A DNA stretch of 64,000 nucleotides, taken from NCBI RefSeq assembly GCF_014863605.1, contig NZ_CP062252.1, positions 744,001 to 808,000 of the forward strand. The letters run 5' to 3'. This document shows positions 1-8,647 of the stretch, piece by piece. Positions within the stretch are counted from its first letter, which is position 1. Every line of letters begins with the position of its first letter. The position numbers and the translations under genes are program-made. This DNA comes from Pseudomonas allokribbensis. Its GTDB lineage: Bacteria > Pseudomonadota > Gammaproteobacteria > Pseudomonadales > Pseudomonadaceae. The notes under the pieces are model-generated. The model did no database searches and was not told the origin of the DNA. It saw only the letters and a program-made list of their open reading frames with translations.

Positions 1-612
1 GGTGACCACGCCAAGCAAGGGCAGGGCATCGATCGCCTGGGCCTGGGTGCGGATGTTGGTGACTTCGCGTTCGACGTCGGCGGCCAGTTCGCTGCGCCCG
101 CTGCTGACCAGTTTGTCCCGGGCCAGCGACAACTTGCCCAGATGTTGAGAGGCCGCGAGCAGCGGCGTCAGGTAAGTCGCGTTGCCGCCGGCGTAGGTGC
201 TGAGCTGATCGAGGCTGGCGCTCAGTTCGCGCTCGGCCTGCAACAGCAAGGCTTGCGGATCGCCGGCCAGCTTGCCGGCGGCGAGCAGGTCGGTCTTGCT
301 GAATTCTTCAAGGCTCGACAGGCTCGGGCGCAGGGTGTCGGCCAACGCTGGCGGCAGTTCGCCGAGCTCTTTCTGCAGGCTGTCGATGGCCTGGCTGGCG
401 CTGCTCAGGCGCAGGGCGTCGCCGCTACCGAGGTAGTCCTCGACGTTGCGCGCGACTTCATTCTGAAATTGCTGGGACAGCCCGAGGTAGCGCTCCATCA
501 GCAGATAAGGGCGTTCGAGGGCTTTCTGCGACCACCACAGCGTGGCGCCGAGGGCCACGCAGACGGCGACCAGCAACAGCGTGTTGAGATTGGTGAGCAA
601 CTTCAGGCGCAT
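1..612 (-). CDS. ctpL: methyl-accepting chemotaxis protein, N-terminal part (window edge), CtpL-like
   Basis: Only the first ~204 residues lie in the window; the gene runs off the left edge. The reading frame starts at the ATG whose complement is at 610-612 (MRLKLLTNLNTLLLVAVCVA) and shows one N-terminal membrane helix followed by a helical, periplasmic sensor-type region rich in Leu/Gln/Glu. No signalling domain is visible here because it would lie further left. The gene follows gcbA on the same strand after a gap of about 50 bases. In P. aeruginosa the gene at this place next to gcbA is ctpL, a chemoreceptor linked to phosphate taxis, so the name is given from position and topology, not from a full-length match. 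Probably co-transcribed with gcbA. Confidence 0.7.
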   Translation of the reverse strand, partial: MRLKLLTNLNTLLLVAVCVALGATLWWSQKALERPYLLMERYLGLSQQFQNEVARNVEDYLGSGDALRLSSASQAIDSLQKELGELPPALADTLRPSLSSLEEFSKTDLLAAGKLAGDPQALLLQAERELSASLDQLSTYAGGNATYLTPLLAASQHLGKLSLARDKLVSSGRSELAADVEREVTNIRTQAQAIDALPLLGVVT

Positions 613-663
613 GACGGCTACCAACGGCAGAAATGGTAAGCGCCTGAATTTATTGCGGTTCTG

Positions 664-2334
664 TTACAGGGTTATGACCGAATCGGTGGAATCCGGTGAA
701 AAAGTGGCACTTTGCTTTGAGTCCCGCGCGGTCTGCACCCGATTGCGGCCTTCACCCTTGGCGCGGTACAGCGCCTCGTCGGCCTGGCTCGCCATCATCA
801 GGCTGTCGGAATCGTCGTGCATCTCCACCACCCCGGCGCTGAACGTGCACCACAGATCGTGGGGTTGGGCCGGGTAATGGATTTCGGCGAAGCGCTGGCG
901 AATTTCGTCGAGCACTTTGTGCGCGGCTTCTATATCGGTGTCGGGCATGACAATGGCGAATTCTTCGCCGCCGTAACGGCCGATGAAATCGGTCTTGCGC
1001 AGACGCTGCTTGAGGAACAGCGCCAGACTCTTGATCACCCGGTCGCCCATGGGGTGGCCGTGGCTGTCGTTGACCCGTTTGAAGTGGTCGATGTCGAGCA
1101 TCGCAAAACTCAGCGGCTTGTTTTCGCGGCGGGCGCGGAACGAGCAGTCTTCCAGTAACTGAAGAATGTGCGTGTGGTTGTACAGGCCGGTGAGGCTGTC
1201 GCGGACCATTCGCGCCTTGAGATTGCGCGCACGCGCTGCGCGGTTGCGCACCGTGGTGATCAGGTGGCGCGGCTTGATCGGCTTGGTCAGGAAGTCGTCG
1301 CCGCCCTCGCTCATGGCGTCGAGCTGCTTGTCCAGGTCGTCTTCGGCCGACAGGTAAATGATCGGCACGCTGACGTAGCGATCGTTGTGGCGGATGACCT
1401 TGGCCAGTTCGGTGCCGGTGCAGGCTGGCATGTACATGTCGAGGATGATCAGGTCCGGCTGGAAGTCCGCCAGCTCGGCCATGGCCTGAATCGGCTCGAT
1501 CAGCGTGCGGGTGACGATCCCGGCGCTGTTGAGCAGACGCTCGGTGTGCATCGCCTGGGCGCGGGAGTCGTCGATGATCAGCACTTTATAAGGTTCGTAC
1601 TGGGCGACGCAGGTCAGGACTTCGATTTTTTCCAGCAGGCTCGAGGCTTCGAGGGTGCCGGTGAGAAACTCCTGACCACCGGCGCGCACGGCGGCGAGGC
1701 GGGTCGGGGTGTCGGTTTCATGCAGGCTGAAGAACAGCAGCGGCAACGGTTCTTCCAGACCTTGCTGGGCTTCGGCGGCGAGTTTCAGGCCGACGCCGGC
1801 GCCGCTGAAGTCCACGTCCATGACGATGGCGGCCGGCAGGCGCTCGACCATCGAGGAGCGAAACGCCGACACGCTGTCCAGCGCCTGGGCACTGAGACCA
1901 AAAAACTCAAGTTGCTTGGCCAGCCGCTCGGCGCGGTCGTGATCCTGAAGCATCACGTAGATAGGCTTGCGCAGGGGTGGCAGAAAGGTCTGGTCGAGCT
2001 GATCACCATGACGCAGGCCGGTGCGCGACAAGCGCTGCATCAAACGGTTGAGGTCGGTGATCAGGCCGCTGCTCAGGCGCCCGCGATTGGCGTCCACCGC
2101 TTCCAGCGACTGGCTGATGTGATGGGCGAGTTGAGTGTGCTCGGGCTGTTCGAAACGCTCGGCAAAACGCAACAGGCGCAGATTGGCCTCGCTCAGTTCG
2201 GCGAGGTCGGCAGTGGACCACTCACTGCGTTGCAGGCGCTGCCATATCTCAAGAATCTGACGTGCCTGATGAATTACCCGCTGGGCAAAGTGGTGCTTGA
2301 GGCGCTCACGGCTGGGGTCTTCTGGCTCGGTCAT
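664..2334 (-). CDS. gcbA: diguanylate cyclase GcbA (REC-REC-GGDEF)
   Basis: 556 residues. N-terminal helical, Hpt-like region (about 1-120), a first receiver-like domain (about 124-245) that lacks the conserved lysine (the LTGT stretch), and a canonical receiver (about 248-365) with IIDD, Asp299 in LILDM-type context and Lys351 in TKPIK. The GGDEF domain (about 378-540) has an intact active site GGEEF at 455-459 and the inhibitory RxxD site (RKTD, 446-449) five residues before it, so both c-di-GMP synthesis and product inhibition are predicted. In P. fluorescens and P. aeruginosa GcbA promotes surface attachment and early biofilm formation. It sits upstream of the ctpL-like receptor in the same orientation. 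Start ATG has a poorly spaced Shine-Dalgarno sequence (CAGGAT directly before it). Confidence 0.93.
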   Translation of the reverse strand: MTEPEDPSRERLKHHFAQRVIHQARQILEIWQRLQRSEWSTADLAELSEANLRLLRFAERFEQPEHTQLAHHISQSLEAVDANRGRLSSGLITDLNRLMQRLSRTGLRHGDQLDQTFLPPLRKPIYVMLQDHDRAERLAKQLEFFGLSAQALDSVSAFRSSMVERLPAAIVMDVDFSGAGVGLKLAAEAQQGLEEPLPLLFFSLHETDTPTRLAAVRAGGQEFLTGTLEASSLLEKIEVLTCVAQYEPYKVLIIDDSRAQAMHTERLLNSAGIVTRTLIEPIQAMAELADFQPDLIILDMYMPACTGTELAKVIRHNDRYVSVPIIYLSAEDDLDKQLDAMSEGGDDFLTKPIKPRHLITTVRNRAARARNLKARMVRDSLTGLYNHTHILQLLEDCSFRARRENKPLSFAMLDIDHFKRVNDSHGHPMGDRVIKSLALFLKQRLRKTDFIGRYGGEEFAIVMPDTDIEAAHKVLDEIRQRFAEIHYPAQPHDLWCTFSAGVVEMHDDSDSLMMASQADEALYRAKGEGRNRVQTARDSKQSATFSPDSTDSVITL

Positions 2335-2750
2335 ATCCTGACTACTAGTTAGGGTGCATGCTGAGATCGACTGGTGGCTCTATGCTAGCACCTCTTTCCG
2401 GTTACATGAGTGTCGTACGTCAATAATCTGCGGTGCGTCACCATTCAGTTTCCGACCGTCGGGTTTCAATCCGAACCGGATCGTCGGGAAAGTCCCCGTG
2501 AACAGGGCACTTCGTGGCGCATCGAGAACCAGCTTCTGCCGAAAGCGCGAAACGAAAACCTGAGGGTTCACAAATTTTTCCATCGGTATCGACAAGGTTT
2601 TCTCAGGGCGACGGGTATCAGGGAATCCCTTAGCGCACGACGGCAGGCCCAAAGAGTCACCCCCTGTCATTATTGACGGGTGCGGGCCAGAGGCACGTTG
2701 TTGTATGGTTGCTGTCGAACCGTTGAACCCAAGATTGAAAGGATATCGCC
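2335..2750. promoter_or_regulatory. 416-bp divergent intergenic region gcbA / DUF2333
   Basis: No credible gene. It must hold the promoters of gcbA (leftward) and of the DUF2333-Nudix operon (rightward). Short ORFs here have no ribosome binding sites and no recognisable products. A good Shine-Dalgarno (GAAAGGA) lies just before the ATG at 2751. I could not identify a sigma-70 promoter with confidence. Confidence 0.5.
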
Positions 2751-3818
2751 ATGCTGGACTGGAAGAATCGCGCGGGCAGCGCGCCCGAACGTGCCGCCGA
2801 GCCGAAGTCGGCCGCGCGCAGCTATGTTGGCGGCCTGTTGTTCAGCCGCGCGCTGGCCACGCTGGTCGGTATTTATCTGTTGGTGACCATCGGCCTGGGC
2901 TGGTACTGGAGTGAAGAGCCGGCCCTGTTCCCCGTGGCGCAGAACGCACAGCTTGCCGCCGAGAAAGAAGGCAAGCAGATGGTGGTTGGCTACACCACCG
3001 TCGAAACCCTCAAGACCGTCGCCGGCACCCTGCTGAACAAGCCGGGCGGCTATATTTCCAATGACCGTTTCCCGCCGGGCCTGTGGATGGACAACATGCC
3101 GAGCTGGGAATATGGCGTGCTGGTGCAGGTGCGTGACCTGACCCGTGCCTTGCGCAAGGACTTCGCCCGCTCGCAGTCGCAATCGGCTGAAGACGCCGAT
3201 CTGGCCAAGGCCGAACCGCGCTTCAACTTCGACAACAAGAGCTGGATCCTGCCGTCCAGCGAGTCGGAATACCAGGAAGGCATCAACTCCCTGAGCCGTT
3301 ATCAGGCGCGCCTGTCTGACCCGACGCAAAAGAACGCGCTGTTCTACGCTCGCGCCGACAACCTGAACAACTGGCTGGGTGATGTCGGGACTCGTCTCGG
3401 TTCCCTGTCGCAACGCCTGTCGGCCAGTGTCGGCCGGGTCAAGCTCAACACCGCGCTGAAAACCGAAGTGCCGGCGGTGGGTGAAGTGCCACAGGTCGAC
3501 GAGGAAATCGTCGAGACCCCGTGGATGCAGATCGACAACGTGTTCTATGAAGCCCGCGGTCAGGCCTGGGCACTGTCGCACATGCTGCGTGCCATCGAAG
3601 TCGATTTCGCCGACGTGCTGGCGAAGAAGAACGCCACGGTCAGCGTGCGCCAGATCATTCGTGAACTGGAGGCATCGCAGGAGCCGGTGTGGAGCCCGAT
3701 GATCCTCAACGGCAGCGGCTTCGGGGTGCTGGCCAACCACTCGCTGGTGATGGCCAACTACATTTCCCGGGCCAACGCCGCCGTGATCGATCTTCGTCAA
3801 CTGCTCAATCAGGGCTGA
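2751..3818 (+). CDS. DUF2333 family membrane-anchored protein
   Basis: 355 residues. A short cytoplasmic N-terminus is followed by one membrane helix at about 28-48 (LATLVGIYLLVTIGLGWYW) and a large, mostly helical domain predicted to face the periplasm. It matches the family I know as DUF2333, represented by PA4842 in the same gene order in P. aeruginosa. Function is unknown. The Nudix gene follows after 3 bases, so the two form an operon that ends at the hairpin at 4385-4415. Start ATG at 2751 is preceded by GAAAGGA. Confidence 0.85.
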   Translation: MLDWKNRAGSAPERAAEPKSAARSYVGGLLFSRALATLVGIYLLVTIGLGWYWSEEPALFPVAQNAQLAAEKEGKQMVVGYTTVETLKTVAGTLLNKPGGYISNDRFPPGLWMDNMPSWEYGVLVQVRDLTRALRKDFARSQSQSAEDADLAKAEPRFNFDNKSWILPSSESEYQEGINSLSRYQARLSDPTQKNALFYARADNLNNWLGDVGTRLGSLSQRLSASVGRVKLNTALKTEVPAVGEVPQVDEEIVETPWMQIDNVFYEARGQAWALSHMLRAIEVDFADVLAKKNATVSVRQIIRELEASQEPVWSPMILNGSGFGVLANHSLVMANYISRANAAVIDLRQLLNQG

Positions 3819-3821
3819 GTC

Positions 3822-4379
3822 ATGAGCGACAACGCCAGAGAGGCGGCCCACCGCGCGGCCTCGGATGCCGAACAGATCGCCTGGGTCGACGAACAGGACA
3901 ACCTGCTCGGCGCCCTGGTGCGCTCCGACCTTCGCGAGCGCGGGCTGATCGGGCGTGGCACCTACATCATGCTGTTCAACTCCGCCGGTGAACTCTGTGT
4001 TCATCGGCGGACCCTGAGCAAAGCCATTTATCCCGGCTACTGGGATGTGGCGGCAGGCGGCATGGTGCAGGCGAACGAGACCTACGCCGAGTCGGCGGCC
4101 CGTGAGCTGGAAGAAGAGTTGGGGGTGAGCGGCGTCGAGCTGACGGCCCACGACCATTTCTACTTCGAGGACACCGGGAATCGTCTGTGGTGTTCGGCGT
4201 TTTCAGCGGTGTGGGACGGGCCGCTGATCCTGCAGCCGGAAGAAGTGCTCGAAGCGCGCTTCATTCCGGTCGCCCAGGTCATGCTGGAAATCGAGCAAAA
4301 GCCTTATTGCCCGGACTCTCTGGCAGCCTTGAAGCGCTATCTGAAGGCTCAACAAAGCGACGTCGCAAAGAACTCATAA
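3822..4379 (+). CDS. Nudix hydrolase (YfcD-like)
   Basis: 185 residues. The Nudix box is visible as GGMVQANETYAESAARELEE followed by ELG, fitting the GX5EX7REUXEEXGU pattern with the metal-binding glutamates in place. The N-terminal half (VDEQDNLLGALVR, RGTYIMLFNSAGELCVHRR) resembles YfcD/IPP-isomerase-like Nudix enzymes. The substrate cannot be told from sequence. It is translationally coupled to the DUF2333 gene (stop at 3816-3818, start at 3822) and corresponds in position to PA4841. Confidence 0.9.
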   Translation: MSDNAREAAHRAASDAEQIAWVDEQDNLLGALVRSDLRERGLIGRGTYIMLFNSAGELCVHRRTLSKAIYPGYWDVAAGGMVQANETYAESAARELEEELGVSGVELTAHDHFYFEDTGNRLWCSAFSAVWDGPLILQPEEVLEARFIPVAQVMLEIEQKPYCPDSLAALKRYLKAQQSDVAKNS

Positions 4380-4384
4380 AATGG

Positions 4385-4415
4385 CGCCGATTGGCACTTA
4401 GCAATCGGCGTTTTT
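4385..4415 (+). terminator. Rho-independent terminator of the DUF2333-Nudix operon
   Basis: Perfect 9-bp stem CGCCGATTG / CAATCGGCG (4385-4393 and 4402-4410) with an 8-nt loop, followed by TTTTT. It starts six bases after the Nudix stop codon. Confidence 0.88.
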
Positions 4416-4442
4416 GCCGTTACACTGCGCGACCTTTTCAAG

Positions 4443-4503
4443 CTGTGCCGGCCTGCTTTACAGGAGCAACCGGCACAGTAGCGCTGCCCCTGCCTGAGTG
4501 GGG
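4443..4503 (+). promoter_or_regulatory. two hairpins in the presumed yciH leader
   Basis: A perfect 9-bp inverted repeat CTGTGCCGG / CCGGCACAG (4443-4451, 4470-4478) is followed at once by a GCCCC / GGGGC hairpin (4485-4503). Neither is followed by a T-tract, so they are not simple terminators. They lie between the operon terminator at 4415 and the yciH start and would be in its 5' leader if transcription starts close to 4420. Confidence 0.45.
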
Positions 4504-4566
4504 CTTCGCGGTCGATAGCCTTGCCCAAGGCTGCGATCAGTCTTTGTCCTCCCAAGAGGATTGCCG

Positions 4567-4938
4567 GTGGCCAAAAAAGCCGCATCCTTCGCCGCCCTGG
4601 GCGGCCTGGTATTTTCCACCGACGCAGGTCGTCATTGCCCGGAATGCAGTAAGCCGGTGGACGCCTGTATCTGCAGACAAACCGTGATCCCGGCCGGCGA
4701 CGGCATTGCCCGCGTGCGCCGCGAGAGCAAGGGCCGTGGCGGCAAGACGGTGACCACCATCACCGGCGTGCCCCTGGCCGAAGACGCACTCAAGGAGCTG
4801 GCGACAACGTTGAAGAAACGTTGCGGCACCGGCGGTGCTTTGAAAGACGGGATCATCGAAATCCAGGGCGATCATGTCGAGCTACTCTTGGCCGAGTTGA
4901 TCAAGCACGGTTTCAAGGCGAAGAAGTCCGGCGGCTAG
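4567..4938 (+). CDS. yciH: YciH, SUI1/eIF1-family translation factor
   Basis: About 123 residues. The N-terminus has a CxxC...CxC zinc-like cluster (HCPECSKPVDACICRQ), and the C-terminal half carries the SUI1 fold signature (RRESKGRGGKTVTTITGVPL ... LKKRCGTGGALKDGIIEIQG). Bacterial YciH is related to eIF1 and acts on initiation fidelity. I chose GTG at 4567 because AAGAGGA ends at 4560, giving a normal 6-base spacing; the TTG at 4561 would directly abut it. It is PA4840 in the conserved order next to speA. Confidence 0.88.
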   Translation: MAKKAASFAALGGLVFSTDAGRHCPECSKPVDACICRQTVIPAGDGIARVRRESKGRGGKTVTTITGVPLAEDALKELATTLKKRCGTGGALKDGIIEIQGDHVELLLAELIKHGFKAKKSGG

Positions 4939-4940
4939 CA

Positions 4941-5022
4941 GCCTCTGTGAAAACCACCAGCGGCTTGATCCGGCTCTGATTGTCATCAGTCCCGGCGTCG
5001 TCTCCATGGTTTTCACAGAGCC
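4941..5022. repeat. 82-bp element with 16-bp terminal inverted repeats (MITE-like)
   Basis: GCCTCTGTGAAAACCA at 4941-4956 is mirrored by TGGTTTTCACAGAGCC at 5007-5022 (15 of 16 positions pair). The 50-base interior has no gene. The element starts two bases after the yciH stop. No clear target-site duplication is seen. It could be a small non-autonomous transposable element or a long-stem transcription stop between yciH and speA. Confidence 0.6.
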
Positions 5023-5157
5023 TGTTCATGACCGGTTTCTAAACTCAACGCTGTCAGCGCGGTCTACCGCCCCGCTGACGAACCGTCATTTTCATTCTTT
5101 AGACTGCGCCGGCCTGCAATCAGGCGACGCACTATGACTTCTTTATAGGGGACTTCG

Positions 5158-7071
5158 ATGTCCGTACGACGCACACGCAAAGACGATGGCAGCCAATGGA
5201 CAGTTGCGGACAGCCGCAGTGTTTACGGGATTCGCCATTGGGGGGCCGGGTATTTCGCGATCAATGACGCCGGTCGCGTCGAAGTTCGTCCGAACGGCCC
5301 GAGCAGTTCACCGATCGACCTGTTCGAACAAGTCGACCAACTGCGCAAGAGCGGTCTGTCCTTGCCGTTGCTGGTGCGTTTCCCCGACATTCTGCAAGAC
5401 CGCGTCCGTCAGCTGACCGGTGCGTTCGATGCCAACATCGAGCGTCTGGAGTACCAGAGCAAGTACACCGCGCTGTACCCGATCAAGGTCAACCAGCAGG
5501 AAGCGGTGATCGAAAACATCATCGCGACCCAGAACGTCTCCATCGGTCTGGAAGCCGGCTCCAAGCCTGAGCTGCTGGCCGTGCTGGCGCTGGCGCCGAA
5601 GGGCGGAACCATCGTCTGCAACGGTTACAAGGACCGCGAGTTCATCCGTCTGGCGCTGATGGGCCAGAAGCTCGGCCACAACGTGTTCATCGTGATCGAG
5701 AAAGAATCCGAAGTCGGTCTGGTGATCGAAGAAGCGGCTTCGCTGAAGGTCAAGCCACAGGTCGGCCTGCGTGTTCGCCTGTCGTCGCTGGCTTCGTCGA
5801 AGTGGGCGGACACCGGTGGCGAGAAATCCAAGTTCGGTCTGTCGGCCGCGCAACTGCTGTCCGTGGTCGAGCGCTTCCGCGCTGCCGGCCTGGATCAGGG
5901 CATCCGCCTGCTGCACTTCCACATGGGTTCGCAGATCGCCAACCTGGCCGACTACCAGCACGGCTTCAAGGAAGCGATCCGTTATTACGGCGAATTGCGC
6001 AACCTGGGTCTGCCGGTCGATCACATCGACGTCGGTGGCGGTCTGGGCGTCGACTACGACGGTACCCACTCGCGCAATGCCAGTTCGATCAACTACGACA
6101 TGGACGACTACGCCGGTGTCGTGGTCGGCATGCTCAAGGAATTCTGCGATGCGCAGAGCCTGCCGCATCCGAACATTTTCTCTGAAAGTGGCCGCTCGCT
6201 GACCGCACACCACGCCATGCTGGTGGTGCAAGTCACCGACGTCGAGAAGCACAACGACGACGTGCCGCAGATCGAGAACAAGGAGTCGCTGCCGGAAACC
6301 GTGCAATGGCTGGTTGATCTGCTCGGCCCGACCGACATCGAAATGGTCACCGAAACCTACTGGCGCGCCACTCACTACATGAGCGACGTGGCTGCCCAGT
6401 ACGCCGATGGCAAACTGACCCTGGCCGAGAAAGCCCTGGCCGAACAGTGCTACTTCGCCGTGTGCCGTCGCCTGCACAACTCGTTGAAAGCGCGTCAGCG
6501 TTCGCACCGTCAGGTGCTGGACGAACTCAACGACAAGCTGGCCGACAAGTACATCTGCAACTTCTCGGTGTTCCAGAGCCTGCCGGACACCTGGGCCATC
6601 GGCCAGGTGTTGCCGATTCTGCCGCTGCACCGTCTCGACGAAGAGCCGCTGCGTCGTGCTGTCCTGCAAGACCTGACCTGCGACTCCGACGGCAAGATCA
6701 AGCAATACGTCGACGAGCAGAGCATCGAGACCAGTCTGCCGGTGCACGGGCTGAATGACGGTGAGGATTACCTGCTGGGTATCTTCCTGGTGGGCGCCTA
6801 TCAGGAAATTCTCGGCGACATGCACAACCTGTTCGGTGACACCGACTCGGTGAACATCTACCAGAACGCCGACGGCAGCGTGTACCACGCCGGGATCGAA
6901 ACTCATGACACCATCGAAGACATGCTGCGCTATGTGCACCTGTCGCCGGAAGAGCTGATGACCCACTACCGCGACAAGTGCGCCAGTGCCCGTATCAGCG
7001 CTACCGAACGTACCCAGTTCCTCGATGCGCTGCGCCTGGGTCTGACCCGTTCCTCCTACCTGTCTTCCTGA
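5158..7071 (+). CDS. speA: biosynthetic arginine decarboxylase SpeA
   Basis: 637 residues, normal length for SpeA. It decarboxylates arginine to agmatine, the first step of the agmatine route to putrescine, using PLP and Mg2+. The PLP-binding lysine is Lys110 in [11 protein letters not shown]; the glycine loop [14 protein letters not shown] and the C-terminal [10 protein letters not shown] with the catalytic cysteine are intact. The ATG at 5158 gives the usual N-terminus ([19 protein letters not shown]). The gene stands alone between the inverted-repeat element and a strong terminator. Equivalent to PA4839. Confidence 0.97.
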   Translation: MSVRRTRKDDGSQWTVADSRSVYGIRHWGAGYFAINDAGRVEVRPNGPSSSPIDLFEQVDQLRKSGLSLPLLVRFPDILQDRVRQLTGAFDANIERLEYQSKYTALYPIKVNQQEAVIENIIATQNVSIGLEAGSKPELLAVLALAPKGGTIVCNGYKDREFIRLALMGQKLGHNVFIVIEKESEVGLVIEEAASLKVKPQVGLRVRLSSLASSKWADTGGEKSKFGLSAAQLLSVVERFRAAGLDQGIRLLHFHMGSQIANLADYQHGFKEAIRYYGELRNLGLPVDHIDVGGGLGVDYDGTHSRNASSINYDMDDYAGVVVGMLKEFCDAQSLPHPNIFSESGRSLTAHHAMLVVQVTDVEKHNDDVPQIENKESLPETVQWLVDLLGPTDIEMVTETYWRATHYMSDVAAQYADGKLTLAEKALAEQCYFAVCRRLHNSLKARQRSHRQVLDELNDKLADKYICNFSVFQSLPDTWAIGQVLPILPLHRLDEEPLRRAVLQDLTCDSDGKIKQYVDEQSIETSLPVHGLNDGEDYLLGIFLVGAYQEILGDMHNLFGDTDSVNIYQNADGSVYHAGIETHDTIEDMLRYVHLSPEELMTHYRDKCASARISATERTQFLDALRLGLTRSSYLSS

Positions 7072-7087
7072 CGTCAGGTTCCGAATC

Positions 7088-7157
7088 CATCAGGTTGTCT
7101 GAAATTGTTCCGCACGCAGCGGACGTTTCGGATGACCTGATGAGACTTCTCTTTTTC
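7088..7157 (+). terminator. terminator-like long hairpin after speA
   Basis: The arms starting CATCAGGT (7088) and ending ACCTGATG (7142) pair over about 23 positions; most mismatches at DNA level are G-U pairs in RNA. A T-rich run (CTTCTCTTTTTCT) follows. The wobble pairs suggest selection for the RNA structure. Confidence 0.75.
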
Positions 7158-7303
7158 TGCTAGCGAATTGGCCTTCATCCTCACAAGAAAAGTGATGTTG
7201 TCTGCTTTTCGCGTAGGCCATTTCCTAATTTGTACTTCGGCTCTCTACTCGGCCATGGCTCTCGGCGAGAATCCCCGGCCGCCCCTCCTGTAGAGAATCG
7301 CCC

Positions 7304-8647
7304 ATGTTCGATCCAGCCGACGAGTCGTCGTTTCGTCTCGATGTCACGGGTCTGTCCGCCCCGCTCGAAGTCCTGGCCTTTACCGGTTGCGAGGCGATCA
7401 GCGAGCCTTTTTCGTTCGAAATCGATCTGTTGATCGACGATCCTCATCTCGACCTTGCCGGCCTGCTGTACCGCTCGGCGCGCCTGTGCTTCGGGCCTTC
7501 GGGCAACGGCGTGCACGGACAGTTGCAGGGTCTTGTCCAGCACGAACAGGGGCATGGCGCCAGATTGTGCCGTGTACGACTGGGCCCGAAGCTGAGTTGT
7601 CTGGGCCTGCGCCATAGCCAGCGAATCTTCAGTGGCCGGTCGGTGCCGCAGATCCTCGATCAGGTGCTCAGGGAGCACGGTATCAGCGGCCATCAGCGCC
7701 GGTTCGAATTGCAGGCGGACCACCCGTCACGCAGGTTTTGCACTCAATACGGCGAATCGGACCTGCAACTGGTGCAGCGCTTGTGCGCGCAGTCGCGGAT
7801 CCACTATCACTTCGAACATGGGCGCGAGAACCATTGCCTGGTGTTCGGTGACGATCCGGCGTTGCTGCCGCAAACGGGGACGGTGAGTTTCGCGGCGCAG
7901 GGGCGTGCGCCGGCGGTGCGCCGCTGGCTGATGCGGGAGCGGGTCCGAGAGCCCGGTGATGACGCCCTGCGGGCCCGAACGGCGCAGGGACACTCCGATG
8001 TGCCAACCCTGCGTTGCGGTCGGTGGCTGAGTTTGTCCCCGCGGCCGTTTGCAGAGTGCGACACCCACTGGCTGTTGACCCGTATCGAGCACCGCGCCGA
8101 TCAGATGCTCGAACCCTCCTACAGCAACCGCCTCTGTGCCGCCGAGCAATTGCAGGCGTGTGAACCGGTCGTCGAACGTTCGGCATTGCGCATGGGCAGT
8201 TTGCAGCGGGCCTGGGTGGTGGCGGTCGACGAGCCGCAACCGGATCGCTCGCGGCCGGTCGCGGTGCAGTTCGACTGGCTCTATCAGGGCGAAGGGGCAA
8301 AACCCAGCCACTGCTGGCTGCCATTGGCTCCTGCGTTGGCGGATACGACGCTGACGTCATTGCGTGAAGGCGTCGAGGTGGTGGTGAGCTTTCTCGAAGG
8401 CGATCCCGAGCAACCGGTGATCAGTGGTGTTCTGCAGCCGGCGGCAACCACTGAGTGCCATGAGGATGACAAACCGCCGCCACTGCCCGACTCCCTGGCG
8501 AGTGAAGGCCTGGCGCCATGGCTGAAGACGGGCGAGCCCTTGCTGCTGCTGTGCCTGATGCCGGGAGGCGGCAGTTATCACCACTGCCGGGAGTCGGTGT
8601 GCAGCTGCCGACTGGTCGCCGGGTTCAGCCCTGGCGATGGACGATGA
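7304..8647 (+). CDS. vgrG: short VgrG-type T6SS spike protein
   Basis: 447 residues against about 640-700 for usual Pseudomonas VgrGs. The gp27-like part (FRLDVTGL, ISEPFSFEIDLL, GVHGQLQGLV, PQILDQVL, QYGESDLQLVQRL, HYHFEH) and the OB-fold with FLEGDPEQPVISG are recognisable. After that the protein lacks the long beta-needle extension and ends in about 60 residues with a cysteine-rich tail (CLMPGGGSYHHCRESVCSC). The next gene, a DUF4123 adaptor, overlaps its stop codon by ATGA. No other T6SS gene is in the window, so this is an orphan spike locus. There is no internal stop or frameshift; it reads as an intact short protein. Confidence 0.85.
   Translation: MFDPADESSFRLDVTGLSAPLEVLAFTGCEAISEPFSFEIDLLIDDPHLDLAGLLYRSARLCFGPSGNGVHGQLQGLVQHEQGHGARLCRVRLGPKLSCLGLRHSQRIFSGRSVPQILDQVLREHGISGHQRRFELQADHPSRRFCTQYGESDLQLVQRLCAQSRIHYHFEHGRENHCLVFGDDPALLPQTGTVSFAAQGRAPAVRRWLMRERVREPGDDALRARTAQGHSDVPTLRCGRWLSLSPRPFAECDTHWLLTRIEHRADQMLEPSYSNRLCAAEQLQACEPVVERSALRMGSLQRAWVVAVDEPQPDRSRPVAVQFDWLYQGEGAKPSHCWLPLAPALADTTLTSLREGVEVVVSFLEGDPEQPVISGVLQPAATTECHEDDKPPPLPDSLASEGLAPWLKTGEPLLLLCLMPGGGSYHHCRESVCSCRLVAGFSPGDGR

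Noticed and set aside
5308..6966. 552-codon open frame antisense to speA
   Set aside because: It is the mirror of a strongly conserved gene in GC-rich DNA; it has no binding site and shows the His/Gln/Val/Asp composition typical of antisense frames.
8518..8643. Upstream extension of the DUF4123 gene inside vgrG, or a vgrG frameshift
   Set aside because: The ATGA overlap at 8644 gives the normal adaptor N-terminus, and VgrG reads without interruption to its own stop.
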